Assembly: GCA_963995525.1 (NCBI GenBank)
Contig: OZ023209.1
Span: 14,107,068 to 14,171,067 of the forward strand
Source: Escarpia spicata
Taxonomy: Eukaryota > Annelida > Polychaeta > Sabellida > Siboglinidae
Reading direction: 5' to 3'
Length of the DNA stretch: 64,000 nucleotides
Below, in pieces: positions 13,201 through 22,417 of the stretch. The number at the start of each line of letters is the position of its first letter. The stretch's first letter is position 1. A program made the position numbers and the translations under genes. The notes under the pieces were generated by a model. The model searched no databases and was not told where the DNA came from. It saw only the letters and a list, made by a program, of their open reading frames with translations.

Positions 13201-16200
13201 TTGATGCACAACACTGAATGCCCATCCCAGTTACGTCTACAATTATATAAAATATATATAGTGTCAATAAAGTTAATCATTGGCACATGAATGATACTGT
13301 TGATCGTTATGACTGAAATGTATCAGTTTGGACTTGTACTTTACTTGTGTGTGATATGTTTATGTTTCAAAGTACTTATTCATGGCCTATTATACTTGTG
13401 ATTGGAATTCTACTTGATCAGATGTGAGCTGTCACAGTGAACCAGATGTTAAGTCTCACAGGCCTATATTGCATACAAGCCTCAAATAGCTGTCAAGGTC
13501 ATGTCAACTCAATTTGGTGATTTTGACAGAAATGCGTACCTTCTAATCTCATCTTTCAGTGTCCACTTTATTTTTCCTCGACAAATAATCCTGATATGAG
13601 CCAAAACGACTTTGTTTTTCAAAATATCGCTCTTAAGTTGGCTTCACATTTAGCAATAGATAAAAAACTACAGAAGATATTTCAACAAATTCTATATTGT
13701 TTTAATCCTTATGATGTGTGGAATCCAAATAGGTTCAGAAGTCATATCACAAGTTTGCGACTTAATACACACTTTACTGTGGCAGATCATCAGTGTGCTT
13801 CCAATCTCTCTTCAGGCAACACTCCAAAGACGTGCAGTGACACGATTTGCTGTATCAACAACCAGGACTGTTTCCCCCAGATGACCATCAATGAGATCAT
13901 CAACGGCAAGGTGAGAGTGGCTAAGTCACCAACTCTATATTTTGCTCTGTCACAAGGCCCTTCGCCAGAAATAGTTTTTGCCAGTCTTGAATTAATCAAA
14001 ACTGTGCCTTGTAACACGCGAACGGCTTGTAGTGTGTGGAGGCCGTTCACGTCAATCACAGCCGGTATTGGCCAGTTTAGTTTTTTCAATGACAATGATT
14101 TGTTTCAATACCAGTTGTGCCAACAATAGTCATTAATGTGGGCCTCTAGACTTGGAACTATTAGTTAATCTAGAGGCCAGCTGGCACCCTCTAAGTTCTA
14201 CCAGTCATCAGTTGTAATTTGTGCCAGCCTTGAAGACGGGCAGACAGGTCTCTGACTATGCCCCTGTCGGCCACACGCAGTCATGAATCACAAGACTAGT
14301 AGTGTATGAAGCCTCATCTGACTTGCAGTTTTATTTTTTGATTGAGGGGGCGCGCGATAGTGTAGTGGTTAGCACATCCGCCTGACATGCCGGCGCCCCG
14401 AGTTCGAAACCCGGACCGGGCAGGTATGGTATATTTGGTGTAAAAACCTGGCTCTCAACATTGGGGACTGTGTATCCCTCGTGACTCGGAGATCACATTA
14501 ATGTCGGTCCCGTCTCAATTTGGGACGTAAAAGAACCACTGAGGACGACAAGCACCCTGGCAGTGACCACCCTCAGTGCCAGCATAGAAAGGTCGGCTTG
14601 GCGATAATGTTCTGAAAAAGGCTGACTAGTTGAATGAGACCTCATAAGATCAGCTCCACTGTAACCACAACATATACAGACTAGTCAGTTAATAGAACGT
14701 TGCCGAGTGCTGGAAACAACTAGAACTAGAACCACTATACATAAGATATTTCTTCAGTATACCCCTTTTTTCTGACATTGTGAATTACTTTAATTACTAT
14801 AGTAACTATAAACTGCACTATTATGTGTTGGAAAATAAACACATTGATTGATCGATTGATTGATTGATTGATTGAACTCAGTTGCTATGTTTAAGACATT
14901 ATTAAAGTCATGTGTTCCAGCAAGTCTTCGTGCAATTTTTCAGAATTGATATTTGACTGATTAGGGCATTTGATTTATGTAATTATGTTGTATTTTTAAA
15001 CTACCTTATTCTACCTATTTATTTAATATATTTAAGAAACATAGTTATTTTAGTTATTTATTGCACGAATGAAAGTGGAAGGGAGAGTGGGAGGTAGACA
15101 CACATCCCGAAAGCTCAAGGGAAATGTGCTTAGTTCCTGTGTCTCATCAACATATCTACCTTATACATGGCCTACAGATGATGACAAAAACTACAAAACT
15201 ACAAGTTTGCAAAAACAGAAGAGGTCTTATGTTTTTGAAGTAACAGTTTTGATATTATCAAGAGCTGTACCTTGTGGATGTAACATGTTTAGTAGTTGCA
15301 GCGCCAACACAAATTCGGCGACACAAACTTGAGTTATATTCTCAGTTTGATGACTGGCAAATTGGGAAGAGTAGGCATTGGTGACATCAGGTATTCACAA
15401 TGGCGCTGTCCATGCATTTACAATTATGTGTTTTCGACAAGGTTATTCTAGTAAACTACTGGCATAATATTCTTGATTGTAGTTGCTAATGGTCAGTTTT
15501 TATTAAGAAAAATGCCTTTTGTTTTCCCTTTAAAAAATAAATGTTTGTTGACTCTGTTTGCAGTCGGGTGAGTTTCCCGGCCTGGTGCCGCTCATCTACC
15601 AGTTCCTTCACTCGGTCGATGACTTGGATGTAGACACAAGCTGTACTATTAGCCAGTATCTGCACCTCATCCAGGAGAGGGCATCCGGTAGGTGGCAACT
15701 GGGGCTCAGTAGAGGGAATATCTTTACTCTTGTAATAGTATTGTAATAGCTGTAATACTTTGAGAATTTTGTTCAAAATGTAAATGTAAATAGAGGAATG
15801 TAGAGCAAAAATTTTATGTTTGCACTGTGATTGGATTGCCGATTAGTGAAAAGCATTTATTTGTTGCCTTATGCAACATCAAACTCACTTCGACCGCAGT
15901 CATCACAGTTGTTCTTGCTACTATTTGATTCAACTGAATTTTGTGTTATACCGATGAACACATTTGTACCCTTCTTTGCATACAGCCGAAATTAACCGAT
16001 TTCAAGTCAATGAGGAAAAGGTACTACATGGACGAGATACAGTCGACATAATGTGACTGCGGTGAACACCAGACAATGTCCCACCTCCTAATTGTTTTAT
16101 TTCCCCTGTTAGAAGTTGAAGGAACCAAAGATACGGCGGTCGGAAGGCGGATTTAAACCATCGTCCCTTTGATCAATTCAGCGTTGTACTGCTTAGTAGT

Positions 16201-19200
16201 TACCGCACAACTACTGCACACCATGATTGATCCAAACACAACACCTTGGGCACGTTCGTTCACTCTGCATTGTGTCGGTTCAATCAGCTGTATGAATGAG
16301 TACCTGGCTGTAGACAGTGGTGGATATTTGTATATGGATAGTCTGTGCATTAATTGCAGCATGGCTGAATGCTTCCGAGAGAAGTCAAGATGGGGTTCGA
16401 TTGAACAAGTCTGCCAGGGAGTAAAGTGTAAAGCACTTTGAACAGTCCTGAGGACCGTGTTATATAAAAACTTACCTTTTACTTATCTTTACTTGTGGGG
16501 GATACTGTATTCATTTTATTAACCAAACAGTACACTTAGCCAATATTTGAGACTCGGAAAGATATTACATTTTTTGTTACAATAAGCGTACAGGAGTGTA
16601 CACCCATTTTCTGGGATTCCTGGGTACAGCCATCTAAGGAACGAGACTGGCAAGCGATTTATGCATCTCACATATGAACATATTGATACGAGAACACTAT
16701 AAAGTCTGATATAATATATTATCAGAGCTTTGAAATTAATGTGTCACTGGTAGAAATAAATGCCACAGCAAAGTGGGTATTAACCCATTAAGTCGGCCAA
16801 ACCCGCCCGAGTTCCGACTCCTCAAGTCGGCCAAACCCGCCCAAAAAGATTAGCGTCATAGTTTCATCTATTTCAGAGGCGCACTCTGGAGGATACTTTT
16901 GAAACACATTCAAAATGTCTCATTAACATATTGGCAATGAATTGTGGGTATGTCTGGTGTATGTTGCTATTCGACTTATCAAAGTTTCATGCGTTTTTCC
17001 AAGCTGCTCCAGTTTTTGAGAGAACAAAATGGCGTCTTTTGGTCCTAGTCGTTTGTCTGCAGAAGTCGTGTGTCTGTGATGACAGTGATATCGAAGAAAG
17101 TGATTCAGACATCGATGTCCATGTAATTATATGTGACTTTGTTCGATACTTCGGCTGGATGATCGTTGTTGTTGTCAGGGAAGCTGGGAATTCACGCCAA
17201 TTTTGTAGACCAGTCCCGCATTCTGTATTCCTTATTTTTGCACAAAGTCAATACGCTATTTATATTTCGATTAGGACATTGTATGACAATGTTGTAGTTG
17301 TATTATTTCGTGATTGGTAAGTGTTGTAACTTGCGGGACTGTCCTGTTGTTCACTTGTTGTTTTGACTGAGGCTGCCCGGTGTGGTAGTGCTGACACTTG
17401 GCATGTGCCTGTGACCAGGCACTCCCATTCCACTGTAATGAAGTATATATCATTCTAGCCACCATCATTTAACAATGCAGGTATCATTGTATAGGCATTT
17501 ATCTGCTCTTTATAATAACATAAAGTTGTAGCAGTACAATATTGATCATAAAAAAGTTACACAGCAGTCAATCATTATGTTTGGTGTAGAAATTATTGTC
17601 CAACAGGGTTTTGTTTTACCACATATTGTTTGGGCAAAATACTTATGACACAATAACATATGTTGTACCAAAATATTGTCCTAATTACATTTTAGTATCA
17701 TATAAATTACAGCACTGCAACATGGTGTGCATTTAAGGTAGGCTCCATACAGTGATGTACCCCATATTTAATTTCAGCTTTGTAAATTTGTCAAGTATGC
17801 TTCCATTGTATTCTAGTATGTGCAACGTATATTTTAGATATAATAACAATTTTTATACCAAAATGTAAGTAATTAAATTATCTTTCAAATAAACACAACT
17901 TGTAGCAGTAAGAAATGAAGCATAACAAAGTTATGGCTCATAATATGACATGTTGTAGTGAAATACCTAAATACTGGCCGCCTACTGAGATATGGACAAC
18001 TATTGTTATTCATACAAAAGCATATTTACACCCAATGTGAAAAGCATTCTAAGTCCTTTAAAATAGTTACAACTTGCAATAATGGAAATTCAATAATAAA
18101 AGAGCTATGCCACAAAAACGGACACTCCCAAAAATTTTCAGAATGTTACCTAATTCTCTGAGGAACCAGGGGCTTTACACTGAAACACTCTGAGGTCTAA
18201 AGTGTTAAGTCGCAAAATTGTGAATTACAGTTTTGTACCATTTTGGATTCGTCAGATCAAGAGCTTTAAAATGATACCTCATTTGTTGAAATATCTTCAG
18301 AGGTTTCTCATTTTTTGCCACATGTATAATAGAAGCAAACTTTAAAAGTAATGTTTTGAGAAATGAAGTCATTTTCACTCATATTGTTTTGTAATTGATG
18401 GGGTAATAACTGCGTGGATTTGATTAGTTTTTTATTATTTATCGAGGAAAAGAAACTGGACATTGAAAGATGAGATCGTGAGGTCCGCATTTATGTCAAA
18501 ATCACAACGTTTATTGCACATGATCTAGACAGACATTTTGGGCTCCTGTGCAGAATTGGCCTGTGCCACTTCAGGCCTTGACATTAAGGTTTTGAAGATT
18601 TAGTAGATTTGAAAAGTTAGTGGCCCACCTGTGAAAGTTACTGGCCCGAATTGTGTGTTACCATAAAAAAATACACTGATTCTGAGGTGCAAAACATTAT
18701 TAGTCTTTTTTTAAATAATTTTACCAACAAAGTTGTTAGAAGTTACTATACACACATTGATTGTTCAAAGTGAGATGTCCAAAGCTAACAATATTGTAAT
18801 ATTGTTAAAGTGTGTACAAAAATATAAAAAGTAAAGGTAAGTTCTTATATAGCGCAGTATCCAGTCCTCAGGACTGGTCAACACGCTTTACACTTTACTC
18901 CCTGGCAGACCTGTTCTTTCGAACACCATCTTGACTTCTCTGGGAAGCATCCAGCCATGCTGAAATTAATGCGCGAAGACTATTCGTACACAAATATCCA
19001 CCACTGTCTACAGCCAGGTACTCATTCATACAGCTGAGTGAACTGGAGCAACGTGTAGGGAACGAACTTGCCCAAGGTTCGACACCGCCGCACACGATTC
19101 GAACCCGGGTTCTTTCGGTTGAGAGTCCGAAGCTCTAGCCACTGTACCACGGTGCCACACTCAGATGTATATATATATATAGTATTTGCCTAGTTTAAAT

Positions 19201-19557
19201 AAAGTGTGGCCAGTGTGACGACAGCTAGTCAGTCGGTAGTTGAGTTGACACTGGTTTCATGTGCAGATTAATCAAGGCAAAATATGTCTCTTTGTAGGTC
19301 GTCTCATGACTACAGCGCGATGGGCTCGCGACTTCATCATGAAACACCCGGAGTATAAACACGATTCGGTTGTCACGGAAACCATCAACTACGACCTTGT
19401 GAACGAGTGTCATCAGATGCTGATTGGAAAGCCATGCCCGGAGCTTCTTATCCAGCACAAGACGAAGACCAACGACACAATTCCGATGGCCATGAAGATC
19501 CACGAGCAAACCCTCATTGGGCTCTCACAGATGTCAAAGTCTTGTGAATCGAGCTAG
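4772..19557 (+). CDS. GCLC: Glutamate-cysteine ligase catalytic subunit, 3' part of gene (10 exons)
   Basis: GCLC joins L-glutamate and L-cysteine with ATP in the cytosol, the first and rate-limiting step of glutathione synthesis, usually with a modifier subunit (GCLM). Ten exons with GT/AG borders join without a frame error: 1,349 coding bases plus one base from an upstream exon give 449 residues and TAG at 19555-19557. This matches about residue 213 to the C-terminus of the 637-residue human enzyme. Diagnostic stretches are [33 protein letters not shown] in exon [35 protein letters not shown] and [13 protein letters not shown]. The Cys equivalent to human Cys553 (linked in the literature to the GCLM disulfide) is kept as DVDTSC in the ninth exon here. 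The first exons, about a third of the protein, were not found in 1-4771 and must lie upstream. Identity is secure; exact borders are by eye. Confidence 0.96.
4993..5640. other. Intron, no recognised feature
   Basis: Intronic DNA between exon A and the TIR element. Short near-duplicate phrases of ctgctcacttagtgtggag occur at about 5562-5620. Nothing else was recognised. Confidence 0.5.
5704..5751. repeat. Perfect hairpin, 19-bp arms
   Basis: cagctcctggtctttctga at 5704-5722 is exactly complementary to 5733-5751. The loop tccatatggg is itself almost palindromic. Confidence 0.9.
5773..5854. promoter_or_regulatory. 24-bp tandem repeat with three full CRE palindromes
   Basis: Three 24-base units start at 5773, 5797 and 5821, each containing TGACGTCA (5785-5792, 5809-5816, 5833-5840), followed by a partial unit. 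TGACGTCA is the canonical CREB/ATF-binding palindrome. That these sites regulate GCLC is inference only. Confidence 0.6.
5977..6093 (+). CDS. GCLC: GCLC exon B
   Basis: Acceptor tgttttag before 5977 and donor CAG|gtaatg at 6094; phase 0 at both ends. It encodes [20 protein letters not shown] followed by [19 protein letters not shown], a core part of the ligase fold. It starts only 50 bases after the inverted-repeat element at 5641-5926. Confidence 0.95.
6338..8480. repeat. Dispersed repeat family R1, copy 2
   Basis: Second copy of the blocks at 140-2190, in the same order and orientation. Here the roughly 165-bp sub-unit (ctctaattttgcatagac ... gaatcattctaaggg) is repeated about four times between 6412 and 6840. 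The phrase gtgactaatctgtaattggt is duplicated at 6985 and 7046. Confidence 0.8.
7150..7445 (-). mobile_element. Non-LTR retrotransposon fragment, reverse transcriptase domain (copy 2)
   Basis: The minus strand reads [20 protein letters not shown] followed by [14 protein letters not shown], the palm motif with the YADD catalytic signature. It overlaps in content with the copy at 1076-1470 and extends one motif further. The fingers part is cut short at about 7442 by a run of C. Not functional. Confidence 0.85.
8790..8928 (+). CDS. GCLC: GCLC exon C
   Basis: Acceptor tcattgcag before 8790 and donor GAAG|gtaggt at 8929. It enters in phase 0 and leaves with one base of a Gly codon. It encodes [20 protein letters not shown] and then [20 protein letters not shown], matching the human [24 protein letters not shown] block. 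Confidence 0.95.
8929..9722. other. Intron, no recognised feature
   Basis: AT-rich intronic sequence without repeats or motifs that I recognise. Confidence 0.5.
9723..9835 (+). CDS. GCLC: GCLC exon D
   Basis: Acceptor gttgtccag before 9723 and donor GAG|gtaggg at 9836. It completes the split Gly codon, then reads [20 protein letters not shown] followed by [17 protein letters not shown]. The [15 protein letters not shown] block is nearly identical in all animal GCLC proteins. Confidence 0.95.
10152..10242. repeat. (CA)n microsatellite
   Basis: Uninterrupted CA dinucleotides, about 45 units, preceded by interrupted CA-rich sequence from about 10104. The His/Thr and Cys/Val reading frames here are artefacts. 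Confidence 0.97.
10566..10658 (+). CDS. GCLC: GCLC exon E
   Basis: Acceptor tgattgcag before 10566 and donor GAG|gtatgt at 10659; phase 0 at both ends, 31 residues. It encodes [20 protein letters not shown] and then [11 protein letters not shown], a hallmark GCLC block. Confidence 0.96.
10812..11500 (-). pseudogene. Tc1-like transposase pseudogene
   Basis: On the minus strand one frame reads [20 protein letters not shown], then [44 protein letters not shown] and [10 protein letters not shown]. This is the DDE domain of a Tc1-family (DD34E) transposase. The frame shifts near 11090 and the end continues as [12 protein letters not shown] and [16 protein letters not shown]. The N-terminal DNA-binding half is missing or unrecognisable. 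It lies in a GCLC intron, antisense. Clearly inactive. Confidence 0.9.
11501..11876. other. Intron, possible remainder of Tc1 element
   Basis: The phrase ataccatacctaactt at about 11745 loosely matches the complement of the left flank near 10866, so the element may extend to about 11760. I cannot define its termini. Confidence 0.3.
11877..11981 (+). CDS. GCLC: GCLC exon F
   Basis: Acceptor cccgcag before 11877 and donor AAG|gtaaga at 11982; phase 0 at both ends, 35 residues. It encodes [20 protein letters not shown] followed by [15 protein letters not shown], the hydrophobic helix after the substrate-binding segment. Confidence 0.96.
12235..12316 (+). CDS. GCLC: GCLC exon G
   Basis: Acceptor cttgtcag before 12235 and donor ACCT|gtaagt at 12317. 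It reads [20 protein letters not shown] then FRRNIST and leaves in phase 1. The donor is only about 34 bases upstream of the left arm of the 484-bp inverted repeat. Confidence 0.95.
12350..12833 (+). repeat. 484-bp inverted repeat, left arm
   Basis: The reverse complement of this segment is 15762-16245. By eye I found a single mismatch (in the run near 12780) over 484 bases. The + strand start has weak tRNA-like features (gtagttgtgcgg and ggtttaaatccg), so the arm may be one copy of a SINE-like family. Confidence 0.92.
12834..13815. other. Intron with a run of acttgtact-type simple sequence
   Basis: 13020-13400 is rich in irregular ttgtacttg repeats. 13495-13680 is related in inverted orientation to 18300-18490 (shared [20 protein letters not shown] translation by chance of homology), marking an unnamed dispersed repeat. 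Confidence 0.5.
13816..13910 (+). CDS. GCLC: GCLC exon H, cysteine-rich
   Basis: Acceptor tctcttcag before 13816 and donor AAG|gtgaga at 13911. It completes a Cys codon (T+GC), then reads [18 protein letters not shown] and [21 protein letters not shown] aligns with the family's IDTIINGK block. The preceding part is the family's variable loop. Here it holds five Cys in 19 residues, where I recall two in the wider human loop. Confidence 0.9.
14344..14740 (+). mobile_element. tRNA-derived SINE, family B, full-length copy
   Basis: The 5' head contains an A box (tagtgtagtggtta) and a B box (gagttcgaaaccc) spaced as in a tRNA. A body follows with cattggggactgtgtatcc, cctggcagtgaccaccctca and cgttgccgagtgctggaaac. 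The same body occurs at 21440-21745. The phrase (ttga)n at about 14842-14876 may be the 3' tail. Confidence 0.85.
14877..15563. other. Intron, no recognised feature
   Basis: AT-rich intronic DNA before exon I. Nothing recognised. Confidence 0.5.
15564..15687 (+). CDS. GCLC: GCLC exon I
   Basis: Acceptor gtttgcag before 15564 and donor TCCG|gtaggt at 15688. It enters in phase 0 and leaves in phase 1. It encodes [20 protein letters not shown] then [21 protein letters not shown]. The Cys in DVDTSC aligns with human Cys553. Confidence 0.95.
15762..16245 (-). repeat. 484-bp inverted repeat, right arm
   Basis: Near-exact reverse complement of 12350-12833, with equal length. It ends where a SINE family A fragment begins (16250 onward). 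Confidence 0.92.
16250..16498 (+). mobile_element. tRNA-derived SINE, family A, 5'-truncated copy
   Basis: The body phrases ttgggcacgttcgttcactc, tgaatgagtacctggctgta, ctgaatgcttccgagagaag and agtaaagtgtaaagcacttt match the minus strand of 18829-19157. It ends in a TTTAC-rich tail. The tRNA head is missing or replaced by the 484-bp arm. Confidence 0.8.
16781..17320 (+). mobile_element. Possible piggyBac-like relic
   Basis: TTAA at 16781 is followed by CCCATTAAGTCGGCCAAACC, and the phrase aagtcggccaaacccgccc is repeated at 16790 and 16824. Downstream, an ATG at about 17029 reads [16 protein letters not shown] then stops; a shifted frame continues with an acidic run [16 protein letters not shown], like the N-terminus of piggyBac-type transposases. 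No catalytic domain follows. Speculative. Confidence 0.35.
17321..18828. other. Intron with unnamed dispersed repeat
   Basis: Low-GC intronic sequence. 18300-18490 is an inverted relative of 13495-13680. Nothing else recognised. Confidence 0.45.
18829..19157 (-). mobile_element. tRNA-derived SINE, family A, full-length copy
   Basis: On the minus strand the element starts ggcaccgtggtacagtggct (A-box region) and has the B box gggttcgaatc. Body phrases ttgggcaagttcgttcccta and gtatgaatgagtacctggct follow, then the tail agtaaagtgtaaagcgtgtt and a ttac-rich end. It lies about 140 bases upstream of the last GCLC exon, antisense to it. Confidence 0.9.
19298..19557 (+). CDS. GCLC: GCLC exon J, terminal coding exon
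   Basis: Acceptor tctttgtag before 19298. It completes the split Gly codon and reads [40 protein letters not shown] and KPCPELL, ending in TAG. The upstream part matches the human MTVARWMREFI..HPDYKQDSV block. The tail after PELL is longer and differs from human, as expected for the family's variable C-terminus. Confidence 0.95.
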
Positions 19558-19775
19558 GATAGCAGAACCAAGAGTTGATACTCTGAAGACTTTGTTAAAG
19601 ATCCGTTGACAGTTTGCCTTCTCGACGCTTCTGAGAAATCAAACGGGAATTGTTTAATATCCGTCGATGTTTATAACAGACGTGTATTGTACCCGGGTTT
19701 TTTGACTGATTGCACCAATTTGTCCAGCCTAAATATGATGTTCTGTATCTAAATAAATAGATATACAGAGTTACA
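19558..19775 (+). other. GCLC: GCLC 3' untranslated region with poly(A) signal
   Basis: A consensus AATAAA lies at 19752-19757, about 195 bases after the stop codon. The cleavage site and hence the end of this feature are estimated. Confidence 0.65.
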
Positions 19776-20922
19776 ATAGATCACGTCAATAATACTTGTG
19801 AAATTGTCAACGTGCGATAGATTCGTGCAGCTTGTTTTAAATATGAGTTCTCTTCTGGAAGTATGAGTTCTTCTATCAGGAAGCATCAATATCACACTGG
19901 TGCTTGAAGTTAAGGTCAGATCTATATGAGTTGTTTTGCTGTAGTCAATCATTCCAAATTAAAGGTAATATGCAGCGAATTCCATACCTTACTTGTGGAG
20001 AGCTGTAAGTGATGTTTCTGATAACTAAAATGTCTCAATTCTCTTCACTCAATCTCAAATTACATCTATATTAACAATATTACACTGTGTTCTTTAACCT
20101 ACATTGTTATTGTATGAATGGGAATTAGAAAATGTCGAAACAACAGAGAAACGGTCCTCTACCATTGTGGAATGACGTCATCATTTTCAGTTTTACGCAG
20201 GTTCCAAGTCTTCCAGTTTGACTGTAAAACTCACACTTTTTTTTGTCGTTGGGAAAATCTCATTTTACTCTTAAAATCGATTTTACTCCTTATGAATGAT
20301 CTTGTAGACTGAAAACTATCGACACCTTGATGCGCCACTGGACACTTTCGCTTGTGTGTCATGGAAATAGTGGCAGTCGATGTTTGCATTATCGAACCTC
20401 AAATTTCTCTACGGATTATGTATAACGATGGATTTTCTTTATGAGCTCATCAACTTAGTGAAGGAGGACTTAGTGAAGGAGGACTTGGCAAGAAGAAGAT
20501 GTAGCTACCACTCAATTTTGTCTATTGTGATAAACAGTAACGACCAATTCTTGAAATTTACTGGCCTGTTTCTTTTACAGCGGAAATGGAAATTAAAATC
20601 AAGTTTTGCATGACGTCACAATACATACCGAATCATTGGCCATACCATACATGCGATATTTATGGTTTCATGAGATTTATGTGTTATAAAACTCTCCAGT
20701 GTCATCAGGATATTGCCTGTACATTCGTCATGAGTTAACTATTTGAATGTTCGCACAATCTTACATACGTTGCTTGGTATACCATTGTTTGTTATGTACA
20801 GTTGGTTATAAGAAAGTTGATATTTTGTGAGTTCTTTGTGATCGATCCTATCGGTTGCATGACTGTTGGCAGAACTGAAGCCACTATTTGGTTATGGTAA
20901 ATCATTTAAATGATTACTATAA
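19776..20922. other. Intergenic, no recognised feature
   Basis: A/T-rich DNA after the GCLC poly(A) signal. A 12-base phrase, gtgaaggaggac, is duplicated at about 20458-20481. No gene seen. Confidence 0.5.
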
Positions 20923-21445
20923 GTTAATTGCCATGAATAGGGGAGACCGGGGGGAGTGGGCTAGTGTAGTGGTTAACATATCCGCCTGGCATGCCAGCGC
21001 TCTGAGTTAATTGCCATGAATAGGGGAGACCGGGGGGGGGGGGGGCTAGTGTAGTGGTTAACATATCCGCCTGGCATGCCAGCGCTCTGAGTTAATTGCC
21101 ATGAATAGGGGAGACCGGGGGGGGGGGGGGGAGTGGGCTAGTGTAGTGGTTAACATATCCGCCTGGCATGCCAGCGCTCTGAGTTAATTGCCATGAATAG
21201 GGGAGACCGGGGGGGGGGGGGGGGGGGGAGTGGGCTAGTGTAGTGGTTAACATATCCGCCTGGCATGCCAGCGCTCTGAGTTAATTGCCATGAATAGGGG
21301 AGACCGGGGGGAGTGGGCTAGTGTAGTGGTTAACATATCCGCCTGGCATGCCAGCGCTCTGAGTTAATTGCCATGAATAGGGGAGACCGGGGGGAGTGGG
21401 CTAGTGTAGTGGTTAACATATCCGCCTGGCATGCCAGCGCTCTGG
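20923..21445 (+). repeat. Tandem array of a SINE-B head, six units of 83-97 bp
   Basis: Units start at gttaattgcc at 20923, 21006, 21091, 21183, 21280 and 21363. Each carries flank (gttaattgccatgaatag), a G run and the SINE A-box region (ctagtgtagtggttaacata) up to gcgctctga. Unit length differs mainly through the G run (6 to about 20 G). The last unit runs into a complete SINE body. Confidence 0.93.
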
Positions 21446-21745
21446 GTTCAAAAGCCTGACCGAGCAGGCATGATATTTTGTGTAACAACCAGGATCTCAA
21501 CATTGGGGACTGTGTATCCCTCATGACTCCGATATTACGTTAATGTCGGTCAAGAGAACCACTAAGACCGACAAGCACCTGGCAGTGACCACCCTCAGTG
21601 CCAGCATATAAAGGTCGGTTTGGCGACAGTTTTTTGAAGACTAGTTGAATGAGACCTCACAAGACCAATGTAACCACAATAATACAAACTAGTCAATGAA
21701 TAGAACGTTGCCGAGTGCTGGAAACAACTGTGAAACTAGGGGAAC
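21363..21745 (+). mobile_element. tRNA-derived SINE, family B, copy attached to the array
   Basis: The head at about 21398 is followed by the B box gggttcaaaagcc, cattggggactgtgtatccc, cctggcagtgaccaccctca and cgttgccgagtgctggaaac. It has the same body order as the copy at 14344. Confidence 0.85.
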
Positions 21746-22030
21746 CATGCACCATTTAGTTTTCGGATTCTTCCAGGGGCCAAAAATATATTGATTTCAT
21801 AAAAAGGAACATTGTTTTAATATCCTCAGAAATCAATAGGTGTTTGGCGTATCATTTCTGTGGTCACATATATTTGTTTGTGTTCCAGAAACTACTAAAT
21901 TGTATACCTTTAAGCAAAATAAGATGATTTTTGTGAAACTAACAAGCAATGTGGACAATAGAATGTAGAACAACATATTGCGTCATCGGCTCCAATTACC
22001 ATAAAATTAAACAATGACATATGATGAGTA

Positions 22031-22088
22031 TGTGCCCCATTGAGCATTGTGCCCCATTGAGCATTATGCCCCATTGAGCATTGTGCCC
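22031..22088. repeat. 17-bp tandem repeat, three units plus partial
   Basis: tgtgccccattgagcat starts at 22031 and 22048, with the variant tatgcccc... at 22065 and a partial unit at 22082. Confidence 0.9.
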
Positions 22089-22300
22089 TGGTCTCGACTA
22101 CAAGGGTTTCATGAATATGTCCATATTCGGTTATATACCGTCCCTGAGTTAACAGTAATCTTTCTTTGACTGTGTATCTAAGAATTTGTCAGGCAAGATG
22201 ATGCCATATCTGCGTTGTAGGTAATTAACACTAGTCTTCTTGTTGTAATTGTTTATGGATGTGTCATTATTGGGCTGTAATATCGGTAATGTTATTGGTA

Positions 22301-22417
22301 TGCTTCCCAGAAAAGTCGAGATGATGTTGGATTGAACAAGTCTGTCAGGGAGTAAAGTGTAAAGCGCTTTAAACAGTTCCAAGGACTGGACACCGCGCTA
22401 TATAAGAACTTTCCTTT
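22301..22417 (+). mobile_element. SINE family A, 3' fragment
   Basis: gcttcccagaaaagtcgaga, agtaaagtgtaaagcgcttt and gcgctatataagaac match the 3' third of the full copy at 18829-19157. The 5' part is absent. Confidence 0.8.

Noticed and set aside
13596..14129. 177-residue frame as a complete gene
   Set aside because: Only 13816-13910 is coding (GCLC exon H); the rest is intron on either side.
12350..16245. One large DNA transposon with 484-bp TIRs
   Set aside because: The interval contains two genuine GCLC exons in correct order, so the arms are better seen as two opposite copies of a repeat.
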